Source of the DNA: Serinicoccus kebangsaanensis
GTDB lineage: Bacteria > Actinomycetota > Actinomycetes > Actinomycetales > Dermatophilaceae
DNA: 64,000 bases
Reading direction: 5' to 3'
Assembly: GCF_008919445.1 (NCBI RefSeq)
Contig: NZ_VSLG01000003.1
Span: 186,001-250,000, forward strand
Both the position numbers and the translations under genes were made by a program. Positions 14,720 to 23,879 of this stretch are shown one piece after another; position 1 is the first letter of the stretch, and each line of letters opens with the position of its first letter. The notes beneath the pieces were generated by a model. It did no database searches and was not told the origin of the DNA. It was given only the letters and a program-made list of their open reading frames with translations.

Positions 14720-17700
14720 CACGCCCGGGACAGGTCCCGCGGCCGGGTCGACGGCACGCCCTGGTCGCACAGGGCGATGAACGCCCCGAGCTGGAGCAGC
14801 GACTCCGCGCTCGAGGGCAGGTGTGCCGTCAACGCCTCGGAGCGGATGAGGACCGCCCTCCACTGCGCCCGGGAGATCGCGACGTTGAGCCGGTTCCGGC
14901 TGAGCAGGAAGGACATGCCACGAGGCACGTCGGCGGCGGACGAGGCCGTCATCGACAGGATCGCCACCGGTGCCTCCTGGCCCTGGAACTTGTCGACCGT
15001 CCCCACCCGGACACCCGTGAGGCCGGCCTCGTCCAGGTGACCGCGGATGAGCGCCACCTGCGCGTTGTAGGGCGCGACGACGAGGACGTCCGACGCGCGC
15101 AACGGCCGGGGCGTGGACGGATCCCCCGGGTCGGTCCATATCGTCCCCAGATGGGCCCGCACCTGGCGGACCACCTCCTCGGCCTCCTCCGGGGACTCGG
15201 TGCGGTTGCCGTGGTGCTCCAGCCGCACGACCTCCAGCCCCGGCTCGACCCCCTCGAGGGACCGTGCCGAGGCAGCCGCCGCCGACCCGAGCTGGCCGGC
15301 ATACGCCAGCTCCGAGACCGGCGCCGTCACCGCCGGGTGCATCCGGTAGCTGCGCCCGAGGAAGTAGCCCCGCGACCGGTCCAGGGTGGGCTCGCCGTCC
15401 ATCAACCACCCGAGCGCCGACTCGTCCACCGGCTCGGCGTGGGTGCCCTGGCTGACCTGGGGCAGCTGCTGCGGGTCACCCAGCAGCAGCAGCCGCTGCG
15501 CCGCGGCACCGACCGCGATCGTCGGGGCGAGGGCGAACTGGCCGGCCTCGTCGATGACGAGCAGGTCGAGCCCGCCCGGCTCGATCAGGTCGGCGTGGGA
15601 GAACGTCCACGCGGTCCCGCCCAGCACGCAGCCGGTCCCCCGGTGCTCCTCCAGGTATGCCGCCCGCGCAGCCACGGAGTTCTTCACGTCCGTCCAGGCA
15701 GGGTCGACCGTCTCGTTGAAGGACTTCCCCACCCGCCTCGGGTCCAGACCCGCACCCACGATGCTGGCGAGCATGTGCTCCACCACGGCGTGCGACTGAG
15801 CGACGACACCGACGCGCCACCCGTGCTCCTCCACCAACCGACGGATCACCCGGGAGCCGGTGTAGGTCTTCCCGGTGCCGGGTGGGCCCTGGATCGCGAG
15901 GGCCGAACGGTCCAGGGACAGCAGGGCGGAGACGACGTCGTCGATCACCACACCGGACTGCGGCAGGCCGGACGAGCCGACCAGGCGCGGCGGCCGACGG
16001 GCCAGCAGGTCCAGCGCCGCAGACCGCGGCAGCTCGGGTGCCGCGGCCGCTTCCGCGGCGACGCGCGCGATCGCCTCGGAGATGGGCCCGGCCCACGGTG
16101 GCGCCTCCGGCACGATCGCCGACGGCAGGTCGGCGAAGGTCTCCGCCTCCTTGCGCCGCTCGGCGACCACCAGCACCCGTGGGTCGTCCGGGTCGGTGTC
16201 GATGGAGTGCGGTGAGCCGGCGGCGTAGGGCGCACCCTCCGGGCCCGTGGTCCCGGGCGGGCCGGGTGCGGCATACACGAGCTGCCCACGCCCACGCCCG
16301 GTGCTCCCCCTGCCCCAGTCGCCGACCAGGCGGAGAGTGCGCTCCAGCGACCGGGCCCTGCCCCCGGGATGGGCCCAGTCGCTCAGGACCTCCGCGGACT
16401 CGACGGCGAAGACGTCCCGGGACTGCGCCCACCCCTGCAGCGGGTGCCCGAGACGGTCGTAATGGGCCCACCAGAACTGCTTGGCCTCGCGGGCGTGGTA
16501 CCCGAGCGCGGTGGCGAGCATGGCGTAGGCCTGCTCCGTCTCCGAGCGCAGCGCCCGCCCGTCCGGCCCGGAGCGGGCGGTCAGCGACTGCAGCAGCGCC
16601 TCCTGCTCCTCGGCGACCTCGCGGGGCTCCTCCACGATCGCCCGCGGGACGATGCGGTCCCGCACCCCGGCCTCGCCGGCCCGCTCCAGCAACCAGTCAC
16701 GCAGCCCCAGCGTCGAGCGGCAGTCGTACCGGTTGTAGTCGACGAGGTCGTCCAGGAGCCGGGTCGCCCGCTGCGGGTCCTCCTCCGCCCACTGGCGGAA
16801 CTCGTGGTAGGCCAGGATGGAGGCGTCACCGGTGCTGACACCCTCGGTGTCCCGGAGCTCGTCCCCCATGTAGAGCGGCTCGAGCTTCTTGATGCTGTAC
16901 GACGGCGCCGACACCATGACCGAGCCGCGGACCACGGCGTACAGGTCGACGAAGACCTCCGCCCGCAGCAGGACGTCGAGCTCCTCCTCACGGACCTGGT
17001 AGTGCATCGCCATCGCCTTGAGGGCGTGGGTCTCGTAGGCGGCGTAGTGGTAGACGTGCAGGTCGGGCCAGCGCCGACGCCGGGCGGTCAGGTCGTCGAC
17101 GAAGGCGACGAAGGCCTCCCGCTCGGCGGCGAAGGAGTGCGCCCACACCGGGTGGTAGTCGCCGCTGGTGTCCATGACGCCCCAGAGGTACTGCAGCCCG
17201 GCCCGGCTGCGGTCCTCCTCGTCGTAGTGCGGGTCGCCCTCGAAGTCGAAGAACAGGTCGCCCTCGCTCGGGGCCGGCAGCAGGGCCAGGATCGCCGGCG
17301 CGGTGTCGAGCAGCACGTGATCCACCTCGCCCGCGCCGGCGCCCGCCTGGAGCGCCGCCTGCGCCCGGAGCCGGTCGAAGGTCACCGGCAGCATGGTCTC
17401 CGGCGGGTCGGAGGCCTGCGCCAGGTCCTGCACCGTGCGCACCCCGACCGTGCGCAACCGCGCCCGCTGCGCTCCGTGCACCCCCGCGACGAGCAGCACG
17501 TCTTGGTGCTCCTCGATCGCCCGGGTGCACTCCTCGCAGCGCCCGCACGCGGCATACCGCTCCTGCGTCCAGGCGGCAGGCGTCCCGGTGGCCACGTGCT
17601 CGCGGACCAGCGCGCGGAACCGCTCACGCACCTCGCGGTAGACCCCTGCGACGTCGCCCGCGGCCACGTCCTGCCGTCGCCCGGACCCCAGCAGCAGGCT

Positions 17701-18210
17701 CACCACGGGTGAGGTCGGCACCCCGAGTCCGCGCAGCTGCTCGGCGTAGGCGCCCAGCTGCACCAGCGCGCGCGCCGACGCGGAGCGGGCCAGCTTGGCC
17801 TCGCACACCCGCCAGCCGTCGTCCCGACGCTCCACGACGTCGGCGAACCCGAGGAACTCCCCGTCGAAGAAGCACGCCTGCGAGAGCGTGCTGCCCTCGC
17901 CCCGCAGCGCGCGCTCGGTCTCCGCGGCCGCCTGCTCCAGCCCGGCCAGCGACAGGGGCGGCTCGGGTCGCCGCAGCTCGACCAGTCCACCCTGCTCCCG
18001 GTATGCCGCGAGCAGCTCGGCCTCGTGCCGCTGCCCGAGCGCGGCGAGATGCTCGCGCATCGGGTCCGGCTCGGCGGGCACGGCGTCGACCCACCCCAGC
18101 TGCGCATCCAGACCCCGCACGAAGGAGAACTCGCAGTCCAGCGCCGCCCCCAGGTCGGACGGGCTCCACACCATCCGGGTGCCGCCCAGCACCAGCATCT
18201 GCTCCACCAT
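14719..18210 (-). CDS. TM0106-family RecB-like nuclease fused to a superfamily 1 helicase
   Basis: A 1163-residue two-part protein. The N-terminal half (to about 520) has a RecB-type nuclease pattern ('GFADVVERRDDGWRVCEAKL', with the Cys cluster 'CGRCEEC' near 230) and an RNase H-like segment ('LFFDFEGDPHYDEE', 'VYHYAAYETHALKAMA'). The C-terminal half is a UvrD/DNA2-type helicase with Walker A 'GPPGTGKTYT' near 773, Walker B 'LLVIDEAGQFAL' near 885, 'GDPQQLPQVSQG', and the terminal 'VGTVDKFQGQEAPVAILS' and 'SRNRLNVAISRA'. The family is widespread and presumed to act in DNA repair. ATG 18210 was chosen over a longer frame that overlaps the divergent channel gene. Confidence 0.82.
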   Translation of the reverse strand: MVEQMLVLGGTRMVWSPSDLGAALDCEFSFVRGLDAQLGWVDAVPAEPDPMREHLAALGQRHEAELLAAYREQGGLVELRRPEPPLSLAGLEQAAAETERALRGEGSTLSQACFFDGEFLGFADVVERRDDGWRVCEAKLARSASARALVQLGAYAEQLRGLGVPTSPVVSLLLGSGRRQDVAAGDVAGVYREVRERFRALVREHVATGTPAAWTQERYAACGRCEECTRAIEEHQDVLLVAGVHGAQRARLRTVGVRTVQDLAQASDPPETMLPVTFDRLRAQAALQAGAGAGEVDHVLLDTAPAILALLPAPSEGDLFFDFEGDPHYDEEDRSRAGLQYLWGVMDTSGDYHPVWAHSFAAEREAFVAFVDDLTARRRRWPDLHVYHYAAYETHALKAMAMHYQVREEELDVLLRAEVFVDLYAVVRGSVMVSAPSYSIKKLEPLYMGDELRDTEGVSTGDASILAYHEFRQWAEEDPQRATRLLDDLVDYNRYDCRSTLGLRDWLLERAGEAGVRDRIVPRAIVEEPREVAEEQEALLQSLTARSGPDGRALRSETEQAYAMLATALGYHAREAKQFWWAHYDRLGHPLQGWAQSRDVFAVESAEVLSDWAHPGGRARSLERTLRLVGDWGRGSTGRGRGQLVYAAPGPPGTTGPEGAPYAAGSPHSIDTDPDDPRVLVVAERRKEAETFADLPSAIVPEAPPWAGPISEAIARVAAEAAAAPELPRSAALDLLARRPPRLVGSSGLPQSGVVIDDVVSALLSLDRSALAIQGPPGTGKTYTGSRVIRRLVEEHGWRVGVVAQSHAVVEHMLASIVGAGLDPRRVGKSFNETVDPAWTDVKNSVAARAAYLEEHRGTGCVLGGTAWTFSHADLIEPGGLDLLVIDEAGQFALAPTIAVGAAAQRLLLLGDPQQLPQVSQGTHAEPVDESALGWLMDGEPTLDRSRGYFLGRSYRMHPAVTAPVSELAYAGQLGSAAAASARSLEGVEPGLEVVRLEHHGNRTESPEEAEEVVRQVRAHLGTIWTDPGDPSTPRPLRASDVLVVAPYNAQVALIRGHLDEAGLTGVRVGTVDKFQGQEAPVAILSMTASSAADVPRGMSFLLSRNRLNVAISRAQWRAVLIRSEALTAHLPSSAESLLQLGAFIALCDQGVPSTRPRDLSRA

Positions 18211-18288
18211 CCTCACGCCTCGCGCGTCAGCCTCGCACACCGCACCGACAGGCCGGACGTCCGCCATCTGCCGCGTGTCCCTGGGATC

Positions 18289-19029
18289 ATGGCGGGCATG
18301 AACCGCCTGGAGCGTTGGGAGTCGCGCACCCAGACCCCCTTGATGATCGCCGCCCTCGTCTTCCTGGTCGCCTTCGCGATCCCGATCATCAACCCCGACC
18401 TGCAACCCGGGGTGCGCCGCACCTTCCTCACCGTCCAGGACGTGGTCTGGGCGATCTTCCTCGTCGACTACGTCTACCGCTTCGCCGTGGCTCCGCAGAA
18501 GTGGCAGTTCGTCCGCAGGCACCCGATCGACCTGGCCGCGGTGGCCCTGCCGGCGCTGCGGCCGCTGCGCCTGGTCGCGGCGCTGTCCTTCGTGCACCAG
18601 GTGGCGGGCGAGAAGCTGCGCGGGCACCTGGCGATGTATGTCGGTGTCGCGATCGTGCTGGTGGTGACCATCTCCTCGCTCGCCGTGCTCAACGCCGAGC
18701 GCGGCGAGCCGGGCGCCAGCATCGAGACCTGGCAGGACGCCCTGTGGTGGTCGTTCGTGACCGTCACGACGGTCGGCTACGGCGACTACGCACCGGTCAC
18801 CGCCGAGGGCCGGCTCTTCGCGGTCGGCCTGATGCTGTGCGGGATCGCGCTGCTCGGCATCGTCACCGCGAGCCTCGCGTCGTGGTTGATCGAGCGGATC
18901 GCCGAGCCGGACCCGGCCAAGCAACCCGCGACCACCGCAGACGTCACCGCCCTCACCGAGCAGATCGACGCGCTGCGCGCCGACGTGGCGGCCCTGCGCG
19001 CCGAGGCCGGGCGCGGTCCTCAGCCCTGA
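18289..19029 (+). CDS. Voltage-gated-type potassium channel
   Basis: A 246-residue membrane protein with hydrophobic segments at about 18-36, 50-62, 82-98 and 118-138, a pore loop and a final transmembrane helix. The selectivity filter 'TVTTVGYGDY' near residue 160 identifies a K+ channel. The tail is a predicted coiled coil ('TALTEQIDALRADVAALRAE'), as seen in tetramer-forming bacterial channels. Two in-frame ATGs (18289 and 18298) are possible; the second has GGCGGG very close. The gene diverges from the nuclease gene with only 78 bp between starts, and its 3' end overlaps the convergent HIT gene by 10 bp. Confidence 0.85.
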   Translation: MAGMNRLERWESRTQTPLMIAALVFLVAFAIPIINPDLQPGVRRTFLTVQDVVWAIFLVDYVYRFAVAPQKWQFVRRHPIDLAAVALPALRPLRLVAALSFVHQVAGEKLRGHLAMYVGVAIVLVVTISSLAVLNAERGEPGASIETWQDALWWSFVTVTTVGYGDYAPVTAEGRLFAVGLMLCGIALLGIVTASLASWLIERIAEPDPAKQPATTADVTALTEQIDALRADVAALRAEAGRGPQP

Positions 19030-19436
19030 GCGCCCAGCGCCGCTCGCAGGCGCGACGCGTAGGCACCCGCCTCGCCCTCGGCATACCGCTCCCGGGGCCA
19101 GAAGAACCCGCGCAGCCCGTCACCCTTGGTCCTCGGCACCACGTGCACGTGCAGGTGCGGCACGGACTGGCTGACGACGTTGTTCATCGCCACGAAGGTG
19201 CCCTGGGCACCCAGCTCGTCCCGGACCACGGCGGCCACCTCCCGGGCGGTGGCGAAGAAGGGCTGGACCAGGCGGTCCGGGAGCTCGGTCAGCGTGTCGA
19301 CGTGCTCGCGCGGCACGAGCAGCACGTGCCCCTTGAAGACCGGTCGGATGTCGAGGAAGCCGACGACCTCGGGGCGGTCCAGCACGATCTCGGCCTGCTC
19401 GTCACCGGTCACGATGCGGCAGAAGAGGCAGGACAT
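19020..19436 (-). CDS. HIT family nucleotide-binding hydrolase
   Basis: A 138-residue histidine-triad protein. The opening 'MSCLFCRIVTGDEQAEIV' supplies the two Cys of the usual zinc site, and 'SVPHLHVHVVPR' near residue 92 is the HxHxH catalytic triad motif. HIT proteins hydrolyse nucleoside phosphoramidates or adenylates such as aminoacyl-AMP. ATG 19436 matches the family start; an in-frame extension to 19466 is not needed. The gene converges on the K+ channel gene with a 10-bp overlap of coding ends, an unusually tight arrangement with no room for a separate terminator. Confidence 0.9.
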   Translation of the reverse strand: MSCLFCRIVTGDEQAEIVLDRPEVVGFLDIRPVFKGHVLLVPREHVDTLTELPDRLVQPFFATAREVAAVVRDELGAQGTFVAMNNVVSQSVPHLHVHVVPRTKGDGLRGFFWPRERYAEGEAGAYASRLRAALGAQG

Positions 19437-19446
19437 GCCGGCCACG

Positions 19447-20781
19447 CTAGCCTGCCGCGAGGACATCCCCCAGCACCTCGCGCAGGCTCGCCCCCACCCC
19501 GGCGGCGATCTCGTCCACCTCGTCGTCGGTCACCACCAGGGGCGGCCCCAGCAACAGGTGGTCACCACGACGTCCGTCCGCGCACCCGGTGCCCGGGTAG
19601 ACCAGGACACCGTGCTCGCGGCACGCCTCGAGGACCCGCTCGGCGACCCGGTGCGACCGCTCGAAGGGCTCCTTGGTGCCCACGTCGGCCACCAGCTCGA
19701 CCGCCTGCAGCAGCCCCCGACCACGGATGTCCCCGACACCCGGGACGCCCTCGAGCTCGCGTCGCAGCGCGCCGTGCAGACGCTCGCCCTGACGTGCCGA
19801 CGCCTCCACCAGCCCCTGGCGCTGCAGCACGCGCAGCACCGCGTGCCCGGTCGCGGCCCCGACGACGTGGTGCGAGTACGTGAAGCCGTGCACGAAGCCG
19901 CTGGACGCCAGCGTCTCGTGCACCGGCCCGCTGGCCACCGCCAGGCCCAGCGGCCAGTAGCCCGAGGCGGTGCCCTTGCCCGCGACGAGCAGGTCCGGTC
20001 GCAGCCCGAAGTGGTCGCTGGCGAACCAGGCGCCGGTGCGACCGAAGCCGGTCATCACCTCGTCCGCCACGAGCAGCACACCGTGGCGACGGCATACCTG
20101 CTGGATCGCCGGCCAGTAGTCCGCCGGCGGGACGCAGGCGCCCAGTCCCGCACCCGAGATCGGTTCGGTCACGAAGGCCGCCACACGTCCCGGCCCCACC
20201 CGCTGGATCGTCTCCTCCAGCGCCTCCGCGTGCCGCTGCGCGCACCCGTCCGGGTGGGCGTCGGGGAAGGCGCAGCGGTACTCGTACGGCGTCGTCGTGT
20301 GCTCCACGCCCTGCAGCCAGGGCAGGTAGGGCTGGCGCAGCCCGGCCCGGCCGGACACGCTCAGCGCCCCCCTGGTGTTGCCGTGGTAGGAGCCGTGCCG
20401 CCCGATGACGACGTCGCGGTCCTCGCCGCGGGCCAGGTGGTATGCCCGCGCCATCTTCAGCGCCGACTCGACCGCCTCGCTCCCGCCGGAGACGGGGTAC
20501 ATCCGGGGGTCGTCCACCGGCAGCAGCGGCGCCAGCGCGTCGGCATACTCCTCCAGGACCTCGCTGGAGAAGCTGGAGCCGTGCACGTAGGCGACCCGGG
20601 CGGCCTGCGCCGCCGCGGCCTCGACCACCTCGGTGACGCCGTGCCCGATGCCGACCACGACGGCGCCACCAGCGGCATCGAGGTAGCGCCGCCCGTCGAC
20701 GTCGAACAGCTCCGACCCCGTGCCACGGTCGATGCGCACCCGCTCCGCACCGCCGCGGGAGAAGACGTGCCGCGACCCCAC
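19447..20781 (-). CDS. Class III PLP-dependent aminotransferase
   Basis: A 444-residue enzyme of the class III (omega-amino acid) family. Seen are the substrate-site 'YPVSGGSEAVESALKMAR' region near 95, 'FVTEPISGAGLG' near 210, the cofactor-binding Asp in 'LLVADEVMTGFGRTG' near 245 and the PLP lysine in 'LLVAGKGTASGYWPLG' near 275. Start GTG 20781 lies seven bases after the stop of the upstream aminotransferase gene; longer frames overlap that gene and were rejected. Substrate is unknown. Its position behind a 4-aminobutyrate-type aminotransferase and an aldehyde dehydrogenase suggests catabolism of a diamine, amino acid or beta-amino acid. Confidence 0.82.
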   Translation of the reverse strand: MGSRHVFSRGGAERVRIDRGTGSELFDVDGRRYLDAAGGAVVVGIGHGVTEVVEAAAAQAARVAYVHGSSFSSEVLEEYADALAPLLPVDDPRMYPVSGGSEAVESALKMARAYHLARGEDRDVVIGRHGSYHGNTRGALSVSGRAGLRQPYLPWLQGVEHTTTPYEYRCAFPDAHPDGCAQRHAEALEETIQRVGPGRVAAFVTEPISGAGLGACVPPADYWPAIQQVCRRHGVLLVADEVMTGFGRTGAWFASDHFGLRPDLLVAGKGTASGYWPLGLAVASGPVHETLASSGFVHGFTYSHHVVGAATGHAVLRVLQRQGLVEASARQGERLHGALRRELEGVPGVGDIRGRGLLQAVELVADVGTKEPFERSHRVAERVLEACREHGVLVYPGTGCADGRRGDHLLLGPPLVVTDDEVDEIAAGVGASLREVLGDVLAAG

Positions 20782-20788
20782 TAGCGGC

Positions 20789-22153
20789 TCATCCGCGCCC
20801 GGCACCCGCGGCGGCCGCCACGGCCTCGCCGAACAGGCGCAGACCGATCCGTGCCTCGTCCTCGGTGACCACCAGCGGCGGTGACATCCGCACCACGCTC
20901 TCGCCCGCCTCGAGCACCAGCAGGCCCCGCTCGAAGGCCGCCTGCTGCACGGCCGCGGACAGGGCGCCGTCGGTGAACTCGACACCGATCATCAGCCCGA
21001 CCCCGCGGACGTCGACGACGGCCTCCGGGTGCTGCGCCTGGACCTCGCGCAGGCCGGTGAGCAGCAGCTCCCCGATCTCGCGCGCATGCTCCAGCAGTCC
21101 CTCCGACTCGATCACCCGCAGGGTCGCGAGGCCGGCGGCGCACGGCACCGGGCTGCCGCCGTAGGTCGACCCGTGGGTGCCGACACCCCAGCTCTCCATC
21201 ACCGACGCGCGCGCCATGAAGGCGCCCAGCGGCAGTCCCGAGGCGATGCCCTTGGCCGAGAGCAGCATGTCCGGCTCGACCCCGGTCTGCTCGATGGCCC
21301 ACATGGTCCCGGTCCGCCCCATGCCGCACTGCACCTCGTCGGCGATGAGCAGGATGCCGTGCTCGTCGCACAGCTCGCGTAGCCGCCGCATCCAGCCCTC
21401 ACCGGGCACGATGTAGCCGCCCTCACCCTGGATCGGCTCGACGAAGATCGCGGCGACCTCGCTCGGGTCCACGTCGTGCGCGAAGATCGTCTCCAGCGCG
21501 TCGAAGGTCGCGGTGTCGTCCTCGCTCTCGTCGGCCGCCACCTTGGCCGGGTCGGCATAGGGCACGTGCAGGACGCCGGGCAGCAGGGGGCCGAACCCCT
21601 TGTGGTACTTCGGCTTCGAACTGGTCAGCGAGACCGCGCCCATGCTGCGGCCGTGGAAGGCGCCGTAGAAGCTGATGACGTAGGGGCGGCCGGTCGCGTA
21701 GCGGGCGAGCTTGAGCGCACCCTCGACCGCCTCGGCACCGGAGTTGGTGAGGAAGACCCGGACCGGCTCGCTCATCGGCGCCGTGCGGGCCAGGGCCTGG
21801 CACATCTGGGAGTAGACCGGCAGGAAGAAGTCGCTCGCCGAGTAGTGCAGCAGGTCGGCGGCCTGCTCCTGGACGGCGCGCACCACCTGCGGGTGCGCGT
21901 GGCCGGTGGAGTTGACCGCGATGCCGGCGTTGAAGTCGAGGAAGAGGTTGCCGTCGACGTCCTCGATCCGGCAGCCACGGGCCCGGTGCGGGGCGAAGGG
22001 ATAGGCGCGCGGCAGCGAGGGGCTGGTCACGGCCTGGTCGCCGGCCACGACCTCGCGCGTGCGCGGCCCGGGCAGCTCGGTGCGCAGGTCGGGCACCGGG
22101 CGGGCGGGGTCGGCCCAGTCGGTGGTCGGGGCGGCTACGGCGGTGTCGGTCAT
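20789..22153 (-). CDS. gabT: 4-aminobutyrate/ornithine-type aminotransferase
   Basis: A 454-residue class III aminotransferase, probably 4-aminobutyrate to 2-oxoglutarate. Motifs are 'FLDFNAGIAVNSTGHAHP' near 75, 'LTNSGAEAVEGALKLAR' near 127, 'IFVEPIQGEGGY' near 235, 'LLIADEVQCGMGRTG' near 265 and the PLP lysine in 'MLLSAKGIASGLPLG' near 295. ATG 22153 has AGGAGA close upstream; the frame beyond it is not used. The aldehyde dehydrogenase gene is 59 bp upstream on the same strand, and a second class III aminotransferase follows seven bases downstream, so all three likely form an operon. Ornithine aminotransferase is an alternative. Confidence 0.75.
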   Translation of the reverse strand: MTDTAVAAPTTDWADPARPVPDLRTELPGPRTREVVAGDQAVTSPSLPRAYPFAPHRARGCRIEDVDGNLFLDFNAGIAVNSTGHAHPQVVRAVQEQAADLLHYSASDFFLPVYSQMCQALARTAPMSEPVRVFLTNSGAEAVEGALKLARYATGRPYVISFYGAFHGRSMGAVSLTSSKPKYHKGFGPLLPGVLHVPYADPAKVAADESEDDTATFDALETIFAHDVDPSEVAAIFVEPIQGEGGYIVPGEGWMRRLRELCDEHGILLIADEVQCGMGRTGTMWAIEQTGVEPDMLLSAKGIASGLPLGAFMARASVMESWGVGTHGSTYGGSPVPCAAGLATLRVIESEGLLEHAREIGELLLTGLREVQAQHPEAVVDVRGVGLMIGVEFTDGALSAAVQQAAFERGLLVLEAGESVVRMSPPLVVTEDEARIGLRLFGEAVAAAAGAGRG

Positions 22154-22212
22154 CGGGGTCTCCTGGGTGGTGCTGGTATGTCGTCGCGCGGGGCGCCGGG
22201 TGGCGGGGGCGG

Positions 22213-23772
22213 TCAGCCGGTGACGATGGTCTGCGACTGCTCGCGCATGAACAGCTGCACGTAGTGCAGACCGCCGCCGGCCTTGCCCGAGCTGCCCGAG
22301 CCCTTCCACCCGCCGAACGGCTGCACGCCGGGCCAGGCGCCCGTGGTCGCGCCGGCCGGGCGGTTGACGTAGACGACCCCGGCCTGGATCTGGGCCAGGA
22401 AGCGGTCGATCTCGTCCTGCTCCCCGGCGAACAACCCGGCGGTCAGTCCGAAGACGGTGTCGTTGGCGTGCTCCAGGGCCTCGTCCAGCCCCTCGACCGG
22501 GGCCACGACGGCCAGCGGCACGAACAGCTCGGTGCTGAACAGCTCGTCGTCGACGGGCAGCCCCGAGATCAGCGTGGGCTGCACGAAGTAGCCGGGGTGG
22601 CCCTCGGCACCCTGCAGCACCTCACCGCCGGCCACGACCGTGCCTCCGGCCTCCCGTGCGTGGTCGACCGCGGCGCGGAACCGCTCGACCGCCTCGGCGT
22701 CGATGACCGGCCCGCAGAAGGTCTCCCGCTCCAGCGGGTCCCCGACGACCACCTCGCTGACCGCCTTGCCCAGGGTCTGGACCAGCTCGTCGTGGATCGT
22801 GGCGTCGACGTAGACGCGCGAGCAGGCCGAGCACTTCTGCCCCGAGGCGCCCGCGATCGACCGGGTGATGCCCTTGGCGGCGGCCTCCAGGTCCGCCGAG
22901 GCGGTGACGATGGTGGGGTTCTTGCCGCCCATCTCGGTGATCACCGGGCGGGGGTAGTCGCCACGGAAGGCGTCCATGACCGCCCGGCCACCCGCGTAGG
23001 AGCCGGTGAAGGTCAGCCCGTCGACGGCGGGATGGGCGACGACCGCCTTGCCGACGTCGTCACCGCCGGGAAGGATCTGCATGAGCCCGTCGGGCAGCCC
23101 GGCCTCGAGCATCGTCTCGTAGAGCTTCCAGGCCACGTGGGTGCCCTGCACGGAGGGCTTGAGGACGACGGCGTTGCCGGCGACCAGGGCAGCCGCCGCC
23201 GGACCGGCGGCGAGCGCCATCGGGAAGTTGAACGGGCTGATCACGCCCCACACGCCGTGCGGGCGGAGCACCGAGCGCGTGGTCTCGGTCTGCGACAGCT
23301 GCTCCATCGCGGCCTCGAAACCGCCGTTCTTCTCGACCTGGTCGCAGTAGTAGCGGAAGAAGACCGCGGCCTCCTCGACGTCCCCGAGCGCCTCGAGCCG
23401 GTTCTTGCCGACCTCCATCGTCATCAGGGCCGCGAGCTCGTTGGCCCGCTCGCTGATCAGGTCGGCGACGTCGCGCAGCACCGGGAGCCGGTCCGCCCAC
23501 GGCCGCGCCGCCCACGCACGTCCCGCCTCGCGGGCCGCCTCCATCGCGGCGTCCACGGCGGCGGGCGACGCGGCGCGGACCCGCGCCACGAGCACCGAGG
23601 GGTCGGCCGGACTGACGACGTCCACCGGCTCCCCCGGCGAGGGATCACCGGGCGCCGAGATCTCGGCCCCGAGCCACCCCTTCGCCACCGTCACGCCCGC
23701 CTCGTAGGCGGTGTGCAGGTCCTCGTTGTCAGCGGTCAGGGTCGCGTAGGTCACCTTGTAGGGCTCGGACAC
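22213..23772 (-). CDS. Aldehyde dehydrogenase, probably glutamate-semialdehyde/P5C type
   Basis: A 519-residue NAD(P)-dependent dehydrogenase. Visible are 'SPFNFPMALAAGPAAAALVA' at about 180, 'FTGSYAGGRAVM' at about 255, the general-base Glu in 'ITEMGGKNP' at about 280, and the catalytic Cys in 'GASGQKCSACSRVYV' at about 315. The wording 'SGQKCSA' and the overall length fit L-glutamate gamma-semialdehyde dehydrogenase of the RocA/PruA group. GTG 23772 has GAGGAGA eight bases upstream. Oxidising the semialdehyde made by an adjacent aminotransferase is the natural role. Succinate-semialdehyde dehydrogenase cannot be excluded. Confidence 0.82.
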   Translation of the reverse strand: MSEPYKVTYATLTADNEDLHTAYEAGVTVAKGWLGAEISAPGDPSPGEPVDVVSPADPSVLVARVRAASPAAVDAAMEAAREAGRAWAARPWADRLPVLRDVADLISERANELAALMTMEVGKNRLEALGDVEEAAVFFRYYCDQVEKNGGFEAAMEQLSQTETTRSVLRPHGVWGVISPFNFPMALAAGPAAAALVAGNAVVLKPSVQGTHVAWKLYETMLEAGLPDGLMQILPGGDDVGKAVVAHPAVDGLTFTGSYAGGRAVMDAFRGDYPRPVITEMGGKNPTIVTASADLEAAAKGITRSIAGASGQKCSACSRVYVDATIHDELVQTLGKAVSEVVVGDPLERETFCGPVIDAEAVERFRAAVDHAREAGGTVVAGGEVLQGAEGHPGYFVQPTLISGLPVDDELFSTELFVPLAVVAPVEGLDEALEHANDTVFGLTAGLFAGEQDEIDRFLAQIQAGVVYVNRPAGATTGAWPGVQPFGGWKGSGSSGKAGGGLHYVQLFMREQSQTIVTG

Positions 23773-23816
23773 GGCGTCGTCTCCTCACATCTCGCAGATT
23801 GCCGAGTTCATCCGCC

Positions 23817-23879
23817 ATCTTGCCAGATCTACAGGACGATTGACGGCAAGACCGCCGATCTACCGGAAGATATGCCGTC
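23817..23879. promoter_or_regulatory. Palindromes in the promoter of the aldehyde dehydrogenase operon
   Basis: Two related dyads occur upstream of the dehydrogenase start: ATCT-N4-AGAT (23817-23828) and ATCT-N6-AGAT (23858-23871). An outer inverted repeat gacggca/tgccgtc (23842-23848 and 23873-23879) surrounds the second. They look like operator half-sites for a pathway-specific regulator; the family cannot be named. The outer repeat also overlaps the stop of the upstream peptidase gene and may help terminate it. Confidence 0.4.

Noticed and set aside
18211-18924. Longer N-terminus of the RecB-like protein
   Set aside because: The extension runs through the divergent K+ channel gene and has shadow-frame composition.
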